From NCBI RefSeq assembly GCF_949282365.1, contig NZ_CASDOY010000003.1, positions 1 to 64,000 on the forward strand: a stretch of DNA of 64,000 bases, in the 5' to 3' direction. A program made the translations under genes and the position numbers. The notes under the pieces were generated by a model that did not search any database, had not been told where the DNA came from, and was given only the letters and a program-made list of their open reading frames with translations. The stretch comes from an uncultured Desulfovibrio sp. (GTDB lineage Bacteria > Desulfobacterota > Desulfovibrionia > Desulfovibrionales > Desulfovibrionaceae). The first letter of the stretch is position 1; every line of letters starts with the position of its first letter. Of this stretch, positions 16,901 to 25,424 are shown one piece after another.

Positions 16901-17850
16901 TGCTGCGGGCCACAGGCATCCGGGCCGCCTATGGCCGGAGTGGGCGGGAGATCCTGCACGGGGTTGACATCTCCCTCCAGCCCGGCGAGGCCGTGGCCCT
17001 GCTGGGGCCCAACGGCAGCGGCAAGACGACCCTGCTGCGCGTGCTGGCGGGCAGCCTGCCGCCCCTGGCCGGGACGGTCTGCCTGCAGGGGGAGGACATC
17101 CTCCGTCTTTCCCCGCGCGAGCGGGCCCGGCGTGTGGCCGTGCTCTCCCAGCGCAGCGCCGCCCCGCAGGGCATGACCGCCCTGCAGCTGGTCCTGCTGG
17201 GCCGCTACCCCTGGCTGGGCTGGTGGGGGGGCTACAGCGTCGGGGACCGTCGCGCGGCCTGCGCCGCCCTTGAGGAGACCGGTGCACTGGCCCTGGCCGG
17301 GCGGCAGGTGAGCGAGCTTTCCGGCGGGGAGCTGCAGCGGGTGGCCCTGGCCCGCATCCTGGCCCAGCAAAGCCCCGTGCTGTTGCTGGACGAGCTGGCC
17401 GCCGGGCTGGATCTGGCCCGGATGCTGGAACTTTTCGATCTGCTGGAGCGCCGTCGCAGGGCCGGTGCCGCGCTGCTGCTGGTGATGCACGACTGCAATC
17501 TGGCGGCCCAGTACGCCACGCGCCTGTTGGGGCTGCGCGAGGGGCGGGTGATCTTCGACGGGCCGGTGCGCCGTTGCTTCACGGCGGAGCGCTTGCGGGC
17601 GCTCTATGATGTGGAGGTGCGCCTGGTGGCGCATCCGGCCAACGGCCTGCCCCAGGCCCTGCCCCTGCGTCCCCGTGGCCCCGCATATCGCGGGGAGGCC
17701 GCCTGCGGAGGTGCCGCCCCTGGAGGCATGCCCCCCGGAGACGCGACCCGTGGAGGCGCCATCCGTGAAGATATCGTCAGTGAGGAGGCCAGCCGGGGAG
17801 ACCGCCCCCGTGGAGACCGCCCTTGTGGAGAGGCCGCCCGTGACAGCTAG
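16900..17850 (+). CDS. btuD: Cobalamin ABC transporter ATP-binding protein
   Basis: A 316-residue ABC ATPase. Walker A GPNGSGKTT near residue 36, a Q-loop around VLSQRS, signature LSGGELQRV near 140, Walker B VLLLDELAAGLD near 162 and an H-loop MHDCN. The first 255 residues are a complete ATPase. The remaining 55 or so are a low-complexity tail of nine pentapeptides (GGMPP, GDATR, GDRPR, GEAAR and similar) encoded by a 15-bp tandem repeat; this tail is not part of the family. The start overlaps the btuC stop, and the end overlaps the btuF start by 11 bases. Confidence 0.92.
   Translation: MLRATGIRAAYGRSGREILHGVDISLQPGEAVALLGPNGSGKTTLLRVLAGSLPPLAGTVCLQGEDILRLSPRERARRVAVLSQRSAAPQGMTALQLVLLGRYPWLGWWGGYSVGDRRAACAALEETGALALAGRQVSELSGGELQRVALARILAQQSPVLLLDELAAGLDLARMLELFDLLERRRRAGAALLLVMHDCNLAAQYATRLLGLREGRVIFDGPVRRCFTAERLRALYDVEVRLVAHPANGLPQALPLRPRGPAYRGEAACGGAAPGGMPPGDATRGGAIREDIVSEEASRGDRPRGDRPCGEAARDS
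17692..17841 (+). repeat. Ten-copy 15-bp tandem repeat at the btuD/btuF junction
   Basis: Ten consecutive 15-base units, consensus about GGAGRCCGCCCCCGT, starting at 17692, 17707, 17722, 17737, 17752, 17767, 17782, 17797, 17812 and 17827. In the btuD frame they encode pentapeptides. In the btuF frame several unit joints read GTG (17750, 17765, 17780, 17810, 17825, 17840), most with GGAG 9-10 bases upstream. The last unit supplies the chosen btuF ribosome binding site and start codon. Unit five (17767) is the most diverged. Confidence 0.9.
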
Positions 17851-18790
17851 TTTTTTGCACCTGGGCTGGCGATTCGTCGCCCCCGGCTCCCGCCCGGGCC
17901 TCTGGCTGTGGCTGTGTCTGGGCCTCTGTCTGGTGCTGGGCTCCGTGCCGTCCGTCCGGGCGCTGGAACTGACGGACAGCCGGGGAGTGACGCTGCGGCT
18001 GGAGCGGCCCGCGCAACGCATCATCGCCCTGTACGGCGCGTTCAACGAGATCCTGCTGGCCCTGGACGCGCGTGAGGCCATCGTGGCCCGCACGGCGGCC
18101 GATGCGGTCATCCCCGGCCTGCGGGACCTGCCCGCCGTGGGCACGCACATGCGCCCCAATGCGGAGCTGGTGGCGGCCCGGCGGCCCGACGTGGTGCTGC
18201 AGCTGGCCGGGCGGCAGGAGGTGCTGACCCAGACCGAGGCCCTGGAGGCCGTGGGCATCCCGGTGCTGGTCTACGAGCTGCGCTCCTTTGAGCAGCTTTT
18301 CGCCGTGACCCGGGCCCTGGGCAGGCTCACCGGCCGCGAAGCGCGCGCCGGGGCCCTGGTGGCTGGCTGGCAGCAGCGTCTGGAGGCTCTGGAACGGCGC
18401 TACGCGGGACAGCCGCCGGTGCGCGTCTTCTACGAGGTGCGCTATCCCAATCTGCTGGCCGCCGGACGCGACAGCATCGTGGACGAGATCATCCGCCGTG
18501 CCGGGGGCCGCAATGTGCTGGACGCGCCGCAAAAGCTGGTGCGCTGCAGCGAGGAAGTGCTGGTGGCGCTGGATCCCGATGCCTACATCCTGCAGCAGGG
18601 CCCCATGAACCCGGCGCCGCAGGCCCCGGACCGGCGTCCCCATTACCGTGGCCTCAGCGCCGTGCGTCAGGGCCGCGTGCTGGTGGTGGACGAGCACCGT
18701 TTCGCGCGTCCCGGTCCGCGTTCCGTGGAGGCCGCCGAGCTGCTGGCCCGCTGGCTGCACGGCGAAGCGCAGGGCAGCGGCGGGGAGTGA
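17840..18790 (+). CDS. btuF: Cobalamin-binding periplasmic protein
   Basis: A 316-residue BtuF/FhuD-type helical-backbone binding protein. Signal peptide about residues 1-41 (WLWLCLGLCLVLG core, cleavage after SVRA). The mature part begins LELTDSRGVTLRLERPAQRIIAL, with IVDEIIRRAGGRNV in the C-terminal lobe. I chose GTG at 17840: GGAGAGG lies 6 bases upstream and it is the last start before the signal core. In-frame GTGs at 17825, 17810 and further up could add multiples of five residues. It overlaps the btuD stop by 11 bases. It delivers corrinoid to BtuCD. Confidence 0.88.
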   Translation: MTASFLHLGWRFVAPGSRPGLWLWLCLGLCLVLGSVPSVRALELTDSRGVTLRLERPAQRIIALYGAFNEILLALDAREAIVARTAADAVIPGLRDLPAVGTHMRPNAELVAARRPDVVLQLAGRQEVLTQTEALEAVGIPVLVYELRSFEQLFAVTRALGRLTGREARAGALVAGWQQRLEALERRYAGQPPVRVFYEVRYPNLLAAGRDSIVDEIIRRAGGRNVLDAPQKLVRCSEEVLVALDPDAYILQQGPMNPAPQAPDRRPHYRGLSAVRQGRVLVVDEHRFARPGPRSVEAAELLARWLHGEAQGSGGE

Positions 18791-18834
18791 GCGAGGTTTT
18801 TGGTTGGGGTGGGAAGGGCCCTTTGGCCGGAGCT

Positions 18835-18935
18835 CAAAGGAGCCCTCCCTCCCTCAAACTCCCCCCATCCCCCGAAAGCTCTTTTTCTGGTCTGCGGAAG
18901 GCGGCTGGGTCGCGCTGGGCGTTGCTGTACCAGCG
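18835..18935 (-). repeat. G-rich intergenic element, family 2
   Basis: On the minus strand GCAGACCAGAAAAAGAG, CTTTCGGGGGATGGGGGG, then AGTTTGAGGGAGGG. It matches the distal half of the elements at 7385-7500 and 8935-9025, and follows the btuF stop. Confidence 0.55.
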
Positions 18936-19271
18936 GTCTCCGGGAGGAGAGGGCTGGAGCTGATTGGGGGCTGTGCTTTCAGGATCGGTAAAGGCCGGTC
19001 TTCGCGAAGAAAGAAAGGAAAACAGAAGGCTGTTCTCCGGGAAAAAGGGCGAAAGGGCGGGATACCGTCAGTCTCCGGGGAGAGATGCGGGCCAGATTTT
19101 TGAGTGGCCGAGCTTCGGACAGGCATGTTACCTGCCGGACGTGGGCCGCCCCTGAAGGGATAAGCGACGGAGGGGTGTCGTACTCTCATGTAACGGCGGC
19201 TAGCCTCGTTTTCCCTGTGGAAAGATGAAAGGAACAGTCTGTAACCGGGCGTGGGCCCGCAACGAGACGAG
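18936..19271. other. Intergenic before cbiL, nothing firm
   Basis: About 330 bases without a supported gene. An ACCTGCC near 19130 recalls the end of a B12 box, but the upstream aptamer blocks are missing. A promoter for cbiL must lie here or the gene is read through from btuF; no convincing boxes were found. Confidence 0.4.
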
Positions 19272-20000
19272 ATGACCATGACAGGAACCCTGTACGCTGT
19301 GGGCGTGGGCCCCGGCGCTCCCGACCTGCTGACCCTGCGCGCCGTGGAAGCCCTGCGACGGGTGGACGTGATCCTGGCGGCGGCCTCGCCGCGCAATGAC
19401 TATTCCCGGGCGCTGGAGACCGCCCGTCCCCACTTGCGGCCCGATGTGCGCCTGCAACGGCTGGAATTCCCCATGACGCACGACAGGGCCACCTTGCGGG
19501 CGGCCTGGGGAAAGGCGGCGGGCATCACGCGCGACGTGCTGCGCGGCGGCGAGAACGCGGCCTTCCTGACCATCGGCGACCCGCTGGTCTACAGTACTTT
19601 CGGCTATCTGCTGAAAACGCTCAGGGAGCTGGATCCGTCCCTGCCCGTGGAGATCGTGCCGGGCATCACGTCCTTCCAGGCCGCGGCCGCGCGTACCCGC
19701 ACCATTTTGTGCGAGAGCCACGAGACCCTGTGCATCATCCCCGGCATCCGTGACGAAGGGAGCCTGACCCGAACGCTGGATCAGGCCGATTCCGCCGTCA
19801 TCCTCAAGGCCTACCGGAATTTCCCGTCCATCGTCGCCGCGCTGCGCCGCAGCGGACGGCTGGAAAGCAGCCTGATGGCCAGCCATGTGGAGCAGCCCGA
19901 AGAACGGCTGGCCCCTGTGGCTGCCGTGGCTGATGAAGACGGCACGCCGCCCTATATGTCCCTGATCCTGAGCCGGAAAGGCCCGGGACAGGATGCCTGA
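19272..20000 (+). CDS. cbiL: Precorrin-2 / cobalt-factor II C20-methyltransferase
   Basis: A 242-residue SAM-dependent tetrapyrrole methylase (CbiL/CobI), which methylates C20 of the corrin precursor. The N-terminal LYAVGVGPGAPDLLTLRAVEAL and the middle FLTIGDPLVYSTFGYL are the SAM-site blocks; EIVPGITSFQAAAA follows. The start is 19272 or 19278 (two nearby ATGs); neither has a strong ribosome binding site. It is the only corrin-ring gene in the window and sits downstream of btuCDF, separated by 480 bases, so co-regulation by B12 is possible but not shown. Confidence 0.9.
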   Translation: MTMTGTLYAVGVGPGAPDLLTLRAVEALRRVDVILAAASPRNDYSRALETARPHLRPDVRLQRLEFPMTHDRATLRAAWGKAAGITRDVLRGGENAAFLTIGDPLVYSTFGYLLKTLRELDPSLPVEIVPGITSFQAAAARTRTILCESHETLCIIPGIRDEGSLTRTLDQADSAVILKAYRNFPSIVAALRRSGRLESSLMASHVEQPEERLAPVAAVADEDGTPPYMSLILSRKGPGQDA

Positions 20001-20164
20001 GCCCGTCCGCAAAGCCTTCGCCCGTGCAAGATGGAGGCGGCACGTCCCCGGCCTTCCCCATCCCGGACCCGTCGGGCCCGGTGTCCTTTGCTCCGGTCAG
20101 GCCACGGTTCCGGGAAAGGCTGCTTCGCGCGTCCGGGGCCTGGGCTTCCTTGACTCCAAAAACA

Positions 20165-20188
20165 AAAGGACGCCGCAAGGCGTCCTTT
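20165..20188. terminator. Bidirectional intrinsic terminator between cbiL and the methyltransferase
   Basis: AAAGGACGCC-GCAA-GGCGTCCTTT, a perfect 10-bp stem with a GCAA loop. On the minus strand it is followed by TTTTGTTTTTGG. It serves two convergent genes. Confidence 0.85.
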
Positions 20189-20287
20189 GCTGTCCGCTCT
20201 CCGGCCCATGCCCTCTGGCACGGAGCCGGCGGTGCCTTGTGCCGGTGTGCCATGGCGTTCCCTGCCGCGTGCACGCCTCGCCGCGTG

Positions 20288-21289
20288 TCAGGCTCCCATG
20301 CCGCTGTCCGGCGTCGCGAGGCCCCGGGCGGTGAGGCCCCGGGCGATGGCTTCCAGATGTCGGCCGTCCGTGCCGCAGCAGCCGCCAAAGATCTTCATGG
20401 CCGTCAGTTCCCGCAGGTCCAGCATGCCGCGGGCCAGATCGTCCGGTGCGGAGGTCAGCAGGCTGGTGGCGTTGTCCATGGCCGCGTACGCCAGGGCCGC
20501 GGCATTGGCCTGGATGCCCTGAAAGCGCTGCCGGACCAGCTCCGTACGGTTGACGGGCTGGAGCAGGGCCTTGCGGACGATGTCGGGATGCACGCAGTTG
20601 GTCATGTAGCACAGCGGGGGCCGTTCCGTGCGGCTGTCGATGTGCCGGATGGCCGTATGCAGCGGGGTGCCGTCCACCAGCGTCCCCCTGGCCAGCAGGG
20701 TGAAGCTGATGATGTAGGGCAGGCCTGTGGCGGCCAGGGCCCGCGCCATGCCCAGGGCTTCCGGCAGGGTGGGCATGATGCCCGCGTACAGGAAATCCGC
20801 TCCGGCATCGGCCAGGATGTCGGCCTGCCAGGCATGGAAGCGCCGGGCTCCCTCCTCGTCCAGGGCGCCTTCGCCCGTATAGGCATCCCCTTTGCAGCCC
20901 ATCAGGCCGCCGGCATAGGCGGGCGTCCGCCCCCACCGGGCCTTGAGACCGGCCAGCAGGGCCATGCAGTCGCGCAGCAGGCCCGCATCTTCCCCGGCCT
21001 GCCGCGTCCGTTCCCTGTTGGCCCGGCGGGTGGGCGTGGTGGCGAGGAAGGGCAGGCCGTGACGGGCCGCTGTCTGCCAGTAGCCCTGCCAGAGTTCGCA
21101 CAGGGCGCGGCGTCCGGCCTCAGTGCGTGCAAAGGCGGCCAGCGCCACATGTGGATCGGGCGTGAGGGCGTATTCCCGCTTGAGGCGCTCGCCCAGCGCG
21201 CCTTCCAGCAGCAGGGCCTCGTACTGTTCGAAACAGCGGGCCAGGGGCAGCGGTCGTGTTACGCACGGCGTCGTGTCGGCATCATCCAT
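20288..21289 (-). CDS. Homocysteine S-methyltransferase-domain protein
   Basis: A 333-residue protein of the homocysteine methyltransferase fold (MmuM/BhmT/MetH N-terminal domain). The zinc ligands are visible as the cysteine in MTNCVHP near residue 225 and the GGCCGTDGRHL pair near 300. The family's early glycine-rich block is poorly conserved. The methyl donor is unknown (S-methylmethionine, betaine or another methyl compound); no corrinoid domain is fused. AAGGA lies about 10 bases before the start at 21289. It stands alone, convergent with cbiL. Confidence 0.8.
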   Translation of the reverse strand: MDDADTTPCVTRPLPLARCFEQYEALLLEGALGERLKREYALTPDPHVALAAFARTEAGRRALCELWQGYWQTAARHGLPFLATTPTRRANRERTRQAGEDAGLLRDCMALLAGLKARWGRTPAYAGGLMGCKGDAYTGEGALDEEGARRFHAWQADILADAGADFLYAGIMPTLPEALGMARALAATGLPYIISFTLLARGTLVDGTPLHTAIRHIDSRTERPPLCYMTNCVHPDIVRKALLQPVNRTELVRQRFQGIQANAAALAYAAMDNATSLLTSAPDDLARGMLDLRELTAMKIFGGCCGTDGRHLEAIARGLTARGLATPDSGMGA

Positions 21290-21579
21290 GATGTGTTTTT
21301 CCTTGTGCTTCCCTGTTCGGGCTGCGCCGTCCCGCTCCGGCATCGCCGGCAGCGTTCGGGACAGCGGGACGGGGGGAGCGTCTGAGCGCTGTTCGTCCGC
21401 GCTCCGTGCCGCCCTCCCCGAACGGCCTTCGCCGTACGGCCTTTCCTTGCCTGGCGGGCGTTCCCGGAGAAAATGCCTGTCCGCAGCGGCAACAGGCACG
21501 GTCTGCGCGGCAGGGCCCCTGCCGGCAAAGCGCCGCAAAAGCGCGTCCTCCCGTGCAGGGGGCTTTCCCCCCCGACCGG
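21290..21579. other. Intergenic, no gene seen
   Basis: High-GC space between the homocysteine-methyltransferase-like gene and the G-rich element. It has short inverted repeats around GGACAGGC and CCGGCAAAGC but no coding or RNA signal that I can support. Confidence 0.4.
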
Positions 21580-21702
21580 CGACGGGGACCGGCCATGCGG
21601 CCCAAACAAGGTTTCGGGAGGGAGCGCGGGGGAGGGAGGATCCTTTGCCCACGAAAGCCTGACCTCTCCCGCATCCTGTCCTTTTCCCCCAAACCCTCCT
21701 TT
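21580..21702 (+). repeat. G-rich intergenic element, family 2 (diverged)
   Basis: CGGCGACGGGGACCGGCCAT, then AAGGTTTCGGGAGGGAGCGCGGGGGAGGGAGG. It shares its left end with 8935-9025 and its right end with the G-rich tract at 56765-56805. It lies after the hypE stop. Confidence 0.45.
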
Positions 21703-22710
21703 CTAGCAGATGCGCGGCAGCTGGGCGCCTTCGAGCATGCCCAGCAGGCGCTGGCCGCCGATGCGGGTGCGCAGGCGCACCTGACCGGGCTTGCCGTCGT
21801 CGGCCACGCGGCCGATGATGGCGGCTTCCGTGCCGTAGGGGCTGGCCTGCATGGCGCGCAGGGCGGCTTCGGCCCTGTCCCGGGGCAGGATGCAGATGCA
21901 TTTGCCCTCATTGGCCAGATAGAGGGGATCGAGCCCCAGGAAGGAGCAGCCGTTGCGTACGCTCTCATGCACGGGCAGCAGGTCTTCCTCGATGTCGATG
22001 CAGACGGCAGACTGCTCGGCTATCTCGTTGAGGGTGGTGGCCAGACCGCCGCGGGTGGGGTCGCGCAGCACATGCACTTCGCCGCAGGCGGTGATGATGT
22101 CGGCGATCATGTGGTTGAGGGGGGCGGAGTCCGAGGCCACGTCGGTGAGGAAGGACAGGCCTTCGCGGCTGCCCATGACGGTGAGGCCGTGATCGCCCAG
22201 GGCGCCGCTGACCAGCACGGCGTCGCCGGGACGGGCGGCGTGGCCGGAGGGCACGGGCGAGGCGAAGACCTCGCCCACGCCGGTGGTATTGATGAAGATC
22301 TTGTCGCACATGCCGCGCGGGACCACCTTGGTGTCGCCGGTGACGATATGCACGCCGGCGCTCTGCGCGGCGGCGGCCATGTCGGCCACCACACGGTCGA
22401 GGATGGAGAGCTCCAGCCCTTCCTCGATGATGCAGGCGCAGCTCAGATAACGGGGCCGGGCGCCCAGCATGGCCACGTCATTGACCGTGCCGTGCACGGC
22501 CAGGGTGCCGATGCTGCCCCCGGCGAAGAACAGGGGGGTGACGGTATAGGAGTCCGTGCTCATGGCCAGCGGGCCCCTGATGTCCAGCAGGGCGGCGTCG
22601 TCCATGCGGTCCAGCAGGGGGTTGGAGAAATGGCGCATGAAGCACTGGGAGATGAGCCGTTGCGAGGCGCGTCCGCCGCTGCCCGCATCCAGCAGAATGC
22701 GATCGTCCAT
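21703..22710 (-). CDS. hypE: Hydrogenase maturation carbamoyl dehydratase HypE
   Basis: A 335-residue PurM-like ATPase that turns the carbamoyl group on its C-terminal cysteine into a thiocyanate for the NiFe-hydrogenase cyanide ligands. The protein ends in PRIC, keeping the essential terminal cysteine. N-terminal GSGGRASQRLI, the metal/ATP-site STDSYTVTPLFF and DPTRGGLATTLNEIA are typical. It lies 168 bases after hypD on the same strand; the other hyp genes and the hydrogenase are not in the window. Confidence 0.96.
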   Translation of the reverse strand: MDDRILLDAGSGGRASQRLISQCFMRHFSNPLLDRMDDAALLDIRGPLAMSTDSYTVTPLFFAGGSIGTLAVHGTVNDVAMLGARPRYLSCACIIEEGLELSILDRVVADMAAAAQSAGVHIVTGDTKVVPRGMCDKIFINTTGVGEVFASPVPSGHAARPGDAVLVSGALGDHGLTVMGSREGLSFLTDVASDSAPLNHMIADIITACGEVHVLRDPTRGGLATTLNEIAEQSAVCIDIEEDLLPVHESVRNGCSFLGLDPLYLANEGKCICILPRDRAEAALRAMQASPYGTEAAIIGRVADDGKPGQVRLRTRIGGQRLLGMLEGAQLPRIC

Positions 22711-22878
22711 GATGATCCCGGTGGTCTTGGAGTTGCGGCCGGGCGTCGCTGCGGCGCGGGCCGGAAAGGACGGGGAAGGCGGGCCTTCCCCGTCTGTCCA
22801 GAGGCGGGATGCCGTCGCCGTCCGCGCAGGACCGTCGCGCGATGGGCCTGCACGGCAGACGGACGGCAGCGGCCCGCC

Positions 22879-23970
22879 CTATGCCATGTACTTGTAGTAG
22901 GCCGCGCAGCTGCCTTCGGTGGAGACCATGCAGGGCCCCACGGGGCTGGCCGGGGTACAGGCCTTGCCGAACAGGGGGCACTGCGGCGGCGTGATGCGCC
23001 CTTTGAGCACCTGACCGCAACGGCAGCCCGGCAGGGGCGGCACGTCCGGCAGGGTGAGGTCCAGGCGTTTCATGGCGTCGAAGCGTTCGTAGGCGGGGCG
23101 CAGGGCCAGCCCGCTGCGCGGGATGCGGCCCAGGCCGCGCCACAGGGCGTCGGACGGCATGAAGTAGGTGTCCAGCAGGGCGCGGGCCCTGGGGTTGCCC
23201 TGGTCGCTGACGGCGCGCCGGTAGGCGTTGACCACGGCCGGGGCGTCGTCGCGGCGCTGCTCGGCCATGATGCAGAGGGCCTGCAGGATGTCCGCGGGCT
23301 CGAAGCCGCCCACCACGGCCGGGACGCGGTATTCCGAGGCCAGGAAGCCGTAGGGCTCCAGACCGAGGATGGTGGAGACGTGCCCCGGCAGCAGGAAGGC
23401 CTGCACGCCGCAGCCTTCCTTGTCGTCCAGCAGGGCGCGCAGCACGGGCGGCACCAGCTTGTGCAGGGAGAGCACGCAGAAGTTGTCCAGCCCGCGCTGT
23501 TCGGCCATCATGAGGGTGGCGGCCACGGTGGGCGCTGTGGTCTCGAAGCCGATGCCCAGAAAGACCACGGTGTCGCCGGGATTGGCGGCGGCCAGGTTCA
23601 GGGCGTCCAGCGGCGAGTAGACGATCTCGATGCGCGCCCCTTGGGCCTGGGCGTGCTTGAGGCTGCGGCCGCCGGGCCCGGGCACGCGCAGCAGGTCGCC
23701 GAAGGTGGCGATGATGACGCCGTCGCGACCGGCCAGATCGAGGAAGACGGCCACTTCGGCGTCATGGGTGACGCAGACGGGGCAGCCCGGCCCGGACAGA
23801 TGCGTGACCTCACTGGGCAGCAGGGAGCGCAGGCCGCTCTGGAAGATGGCCACGGTGTGCGTGCCGCAGACTTCCATGAAGCGCAGCTCGCGGCCGTCCA
23901 GGGCGCGTCGCAGGCGCTCCAGCAGGGCGCGGCAGAGCGCGGGGTCCTGATAGGGAGAGGAAAGCGACAT
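22879..23970 (-). CDS. hypD: Hydrogenase maturation scaffold HypD
   Basis: A 363-residue iron-sulfur protein that, with HypC, holds the Fe(CN)2CO group during NiFe-hydrogenase assembly. Conserved blocks: EVCGTHTVAIFQSG near residue 35, GPGCPVCVT near 65, GIGFETTAPT near 140, LPGHVSTILG near 190, and a cysteine-rich C-terminal part. It starts 12 bases after argC, in a run of six same-strand genes. Confidence 0.97.
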   Translation of the reverse strand: MSLSSPYQDPALCRALLERLRRALDGRELRFMEVCGTHTVAIFQSGLRSLLPSEVTHLSGPGCPVCVTHDAEVAVFLDLAGRDGVIIATFGDLLRVPGPGGRSLKHAQAQGARIEIVYSPLDALNLAAANPGDTVVFLGIGFETTAPTVAATLMMAEQRGLDNFCVLSLHKLVPPVLRALLDDKEGCGVQAFLLPGHVSTILGLEPYGFLASEYRVPAVVGGFEPADILQALCIMAEQRRDDAPAVVNAYRRAVSDQGNPRARALLDTYFMPSDALWRGLGRIPRSGLALRPAYERFDAMKRLDLTLPDVPPLPGCRCGQVLKGRITPPQCPLFGKACTPASPVGPCMVSTEGSCAAYYKYMA

Positions 23971-23982
23971 GGCCGTCCCGCC

Positions 23983-25035
23983 TTAGGGCATCATGGGTGC
24001 GGCGCTGAGGCCGCAATCCACGGGCAGGCCGCACATGAGGTTGGCATTGGCCAGGGCCTGGCCGGACGCGCCGCGGCAGAGGTTGTCGATGGCCGAGACC
24101 ACGATGAGGCGGTTGGTGCGCGGGTCCACCACCAGGCCGAGGTCGCAGAACATGCTGCCGCGCACGAAGCGGGTCTCGGGCAGCTTGCCCTTGGGCAGCA
24201 CGCGCACCCAGGGGCTCTGGGCCCAGGTCTCGCAATAGGCGGCATGGACGTCGTCCAGCGTGGTGCCGGGATCGCGCAGGGTGGTGTAGATGGTGGACAG
24301 GATGCCGCGCACCATGGGCACCAGATGCGGATTGAAGGAGACGCGCACGTCGCAGCCGGCGGCAAGGCTGTATTCCTGCTCGATCTCGGGCGTATGGCGG
24401 TGTTTGCCCAGCCCGTAGGCGCGGAAGGTGTCGTAGACTTCGCAGAACAGGGAAGGCACCACGGGCTTGCGGCCCGCGCCGGAGGTGCCGGACTTGGAGT
24501 CGATGACGATGTTGTCCGGCGAGATCAGCCCATGCTTGAAGGCCGCGTACAGGCCCAGGATGGCCGAGGAGGGGTAGCAGCCGGGATTGGCCACCAGCCG
24601 GGCCTTGGCGGTCTCGGCGGCGTAGAGTTCGGGCAGGCCGTAGACGGCCTCGGGCAGCAGTTCGCGCCGGGTGTGGGGCACATACCAGTCTTCGTAGACC
24701 TTGACGTCGCGCAGGCGGAAGTCGGCGGAAAGGTCGATGACCCGGGTACCGGCCTTTAGCAGTTCCGCGGCCATTTCCATGGCCTTGCCGTGGGGCACGG
24801 CCAGGAAGACCAGATCGCAGCGGCGGGCGGCTTCCTTGGCGTCGAAGATGCTGATGACCACGTCCGAGCCGGGCAGGCCTTCGAGGAAGGGATAGAACTC
24901 GCCCAGGCGCAGCCCGGATTCGGTACGGGAACAGGCCATTTCCAGTTTCATGCGCGGATGGCCGGCCAGCAGCCGGGCCAGTTCCATGCCGGTATAGCCG
25001 GTGACGCCCACAAGACCCACTTTGTAGATTTTCAT
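23983..25035 (-). CDS. argC: N-acetyl-gamma-glutamyl-phosphate reductase
   Basis: A 350-residue enzyme of arginine synthesis (third step, NADPH-dependent). The N-terminal VGVTGYTGMELARLL binds the nucleotide, NPGCYPSS near residue 150 carries the catalytic cysteine, and KSGTSGAGRKP and the C-terminal SAIDNLCRGASGQA are family blocks. The start at 25035 has AAAGGAGG 6 bases upstream; this site overlaps the stop codon of the DUF1844 gene, so the two are likely coupled. No other arg genes are adjacent. Confidence 0.96.
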   Translation of the reverse strand: MKIYKVGLVGVTGYTGMELARLLAGHPRMKLEMACSRTESGLRLGEFYPFLEGLPGSDVVISIFDAKEAARRCDLVFLAVPHGKAMEMAAELLKAGTRVIDLSADFRLRDVKVYEDWYVPHTRRELLPEAVYGLPELYAAETAKARLVANPGCYPSSAILGLYAAFKHGLISPDNIVIDSKSGTSGAGRKPVVPSLFCEVYDTFRAYGLGKHRHTPEIEQEYSLAAGCDVRVSFNPHLVPMVRGILSTIYTTLRDPGTTLDDVHAAYCETWAQSPWVRVLPKGKLPETRFVRGSMFCDLGLVVDPRTNRLIVVSAIDNLCRGASGQALANANLMCGLPVDCGLSAAPMMP

Positions 25036-25046
25036 CTGCCCCTCCT

Positions 25047-25343
25047 TTATTGGCTGTCCGGGCCGCATTTGATGACGTATTTCATGCGCAGTTCATAAAG
25101 GATGCTTTCCAGCATCTTGCGCTCCTGTTCGTCCAGTCCCTTGGTGGTTTTTTCGTGCAGCATCTCCAGCATGCTGATGCTGTGCCGGGCCAGCTCCGGC
25201 TGCCGGCCGGTCTGGCCGGTCTCGGGATCGGCCACCTCGCCCAGATGCACGAGGGCGGCGGAGGCCAGGGAAAGGACGAAGGTGGAGAAGGTCACTTCCG
25301 GCAGGGGGCCCTTGCCGTCGCAGCCGCACTGGTTCTGACTCAT
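25047..25343 (-). CDS. DUF1844 family protein
   Basis: A 98-residue protein of the DUF1844 family, small helical proteins of unknown function. TFSTFVLSLASAALVHLGE near residue 19 and the helical SISMLEMLHEKTTKGLDEQE near 55 are the family pattern. Three cysteines occur, two near the N terminus (CGC) and one near the C terminus. AGGAGA lies upstream of the start. It sits in the operon between the aminotransferase and argC, 11 bases from argC. Confidence 0.85.
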   Translation of the reverse strand: MSQNQCGCDGKGPLPEVTFSTFVLSLASAALVHLGEVADPETGQTGRQPELARHSISMLEMLHEKTTKGLDEQERKMLESILYELRMKYVIKCGPDSQ

Positions 25344-25424
25344 GCTGTTCTCCTGCTGATGCGCTCCCGGGACCGGCGCACGGCCCCGGGGCCTGACACG
25401 GCCGCCGGGCGGCCGGTCCTGATC

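Noticed and set aside
19040..19271. A second cobalamin riboswitch before cbiL
   Set aside because: Only an ACCTGCC fragment is present; the GGGAA, GCCACTG and AAGCCGG blocks are missing.
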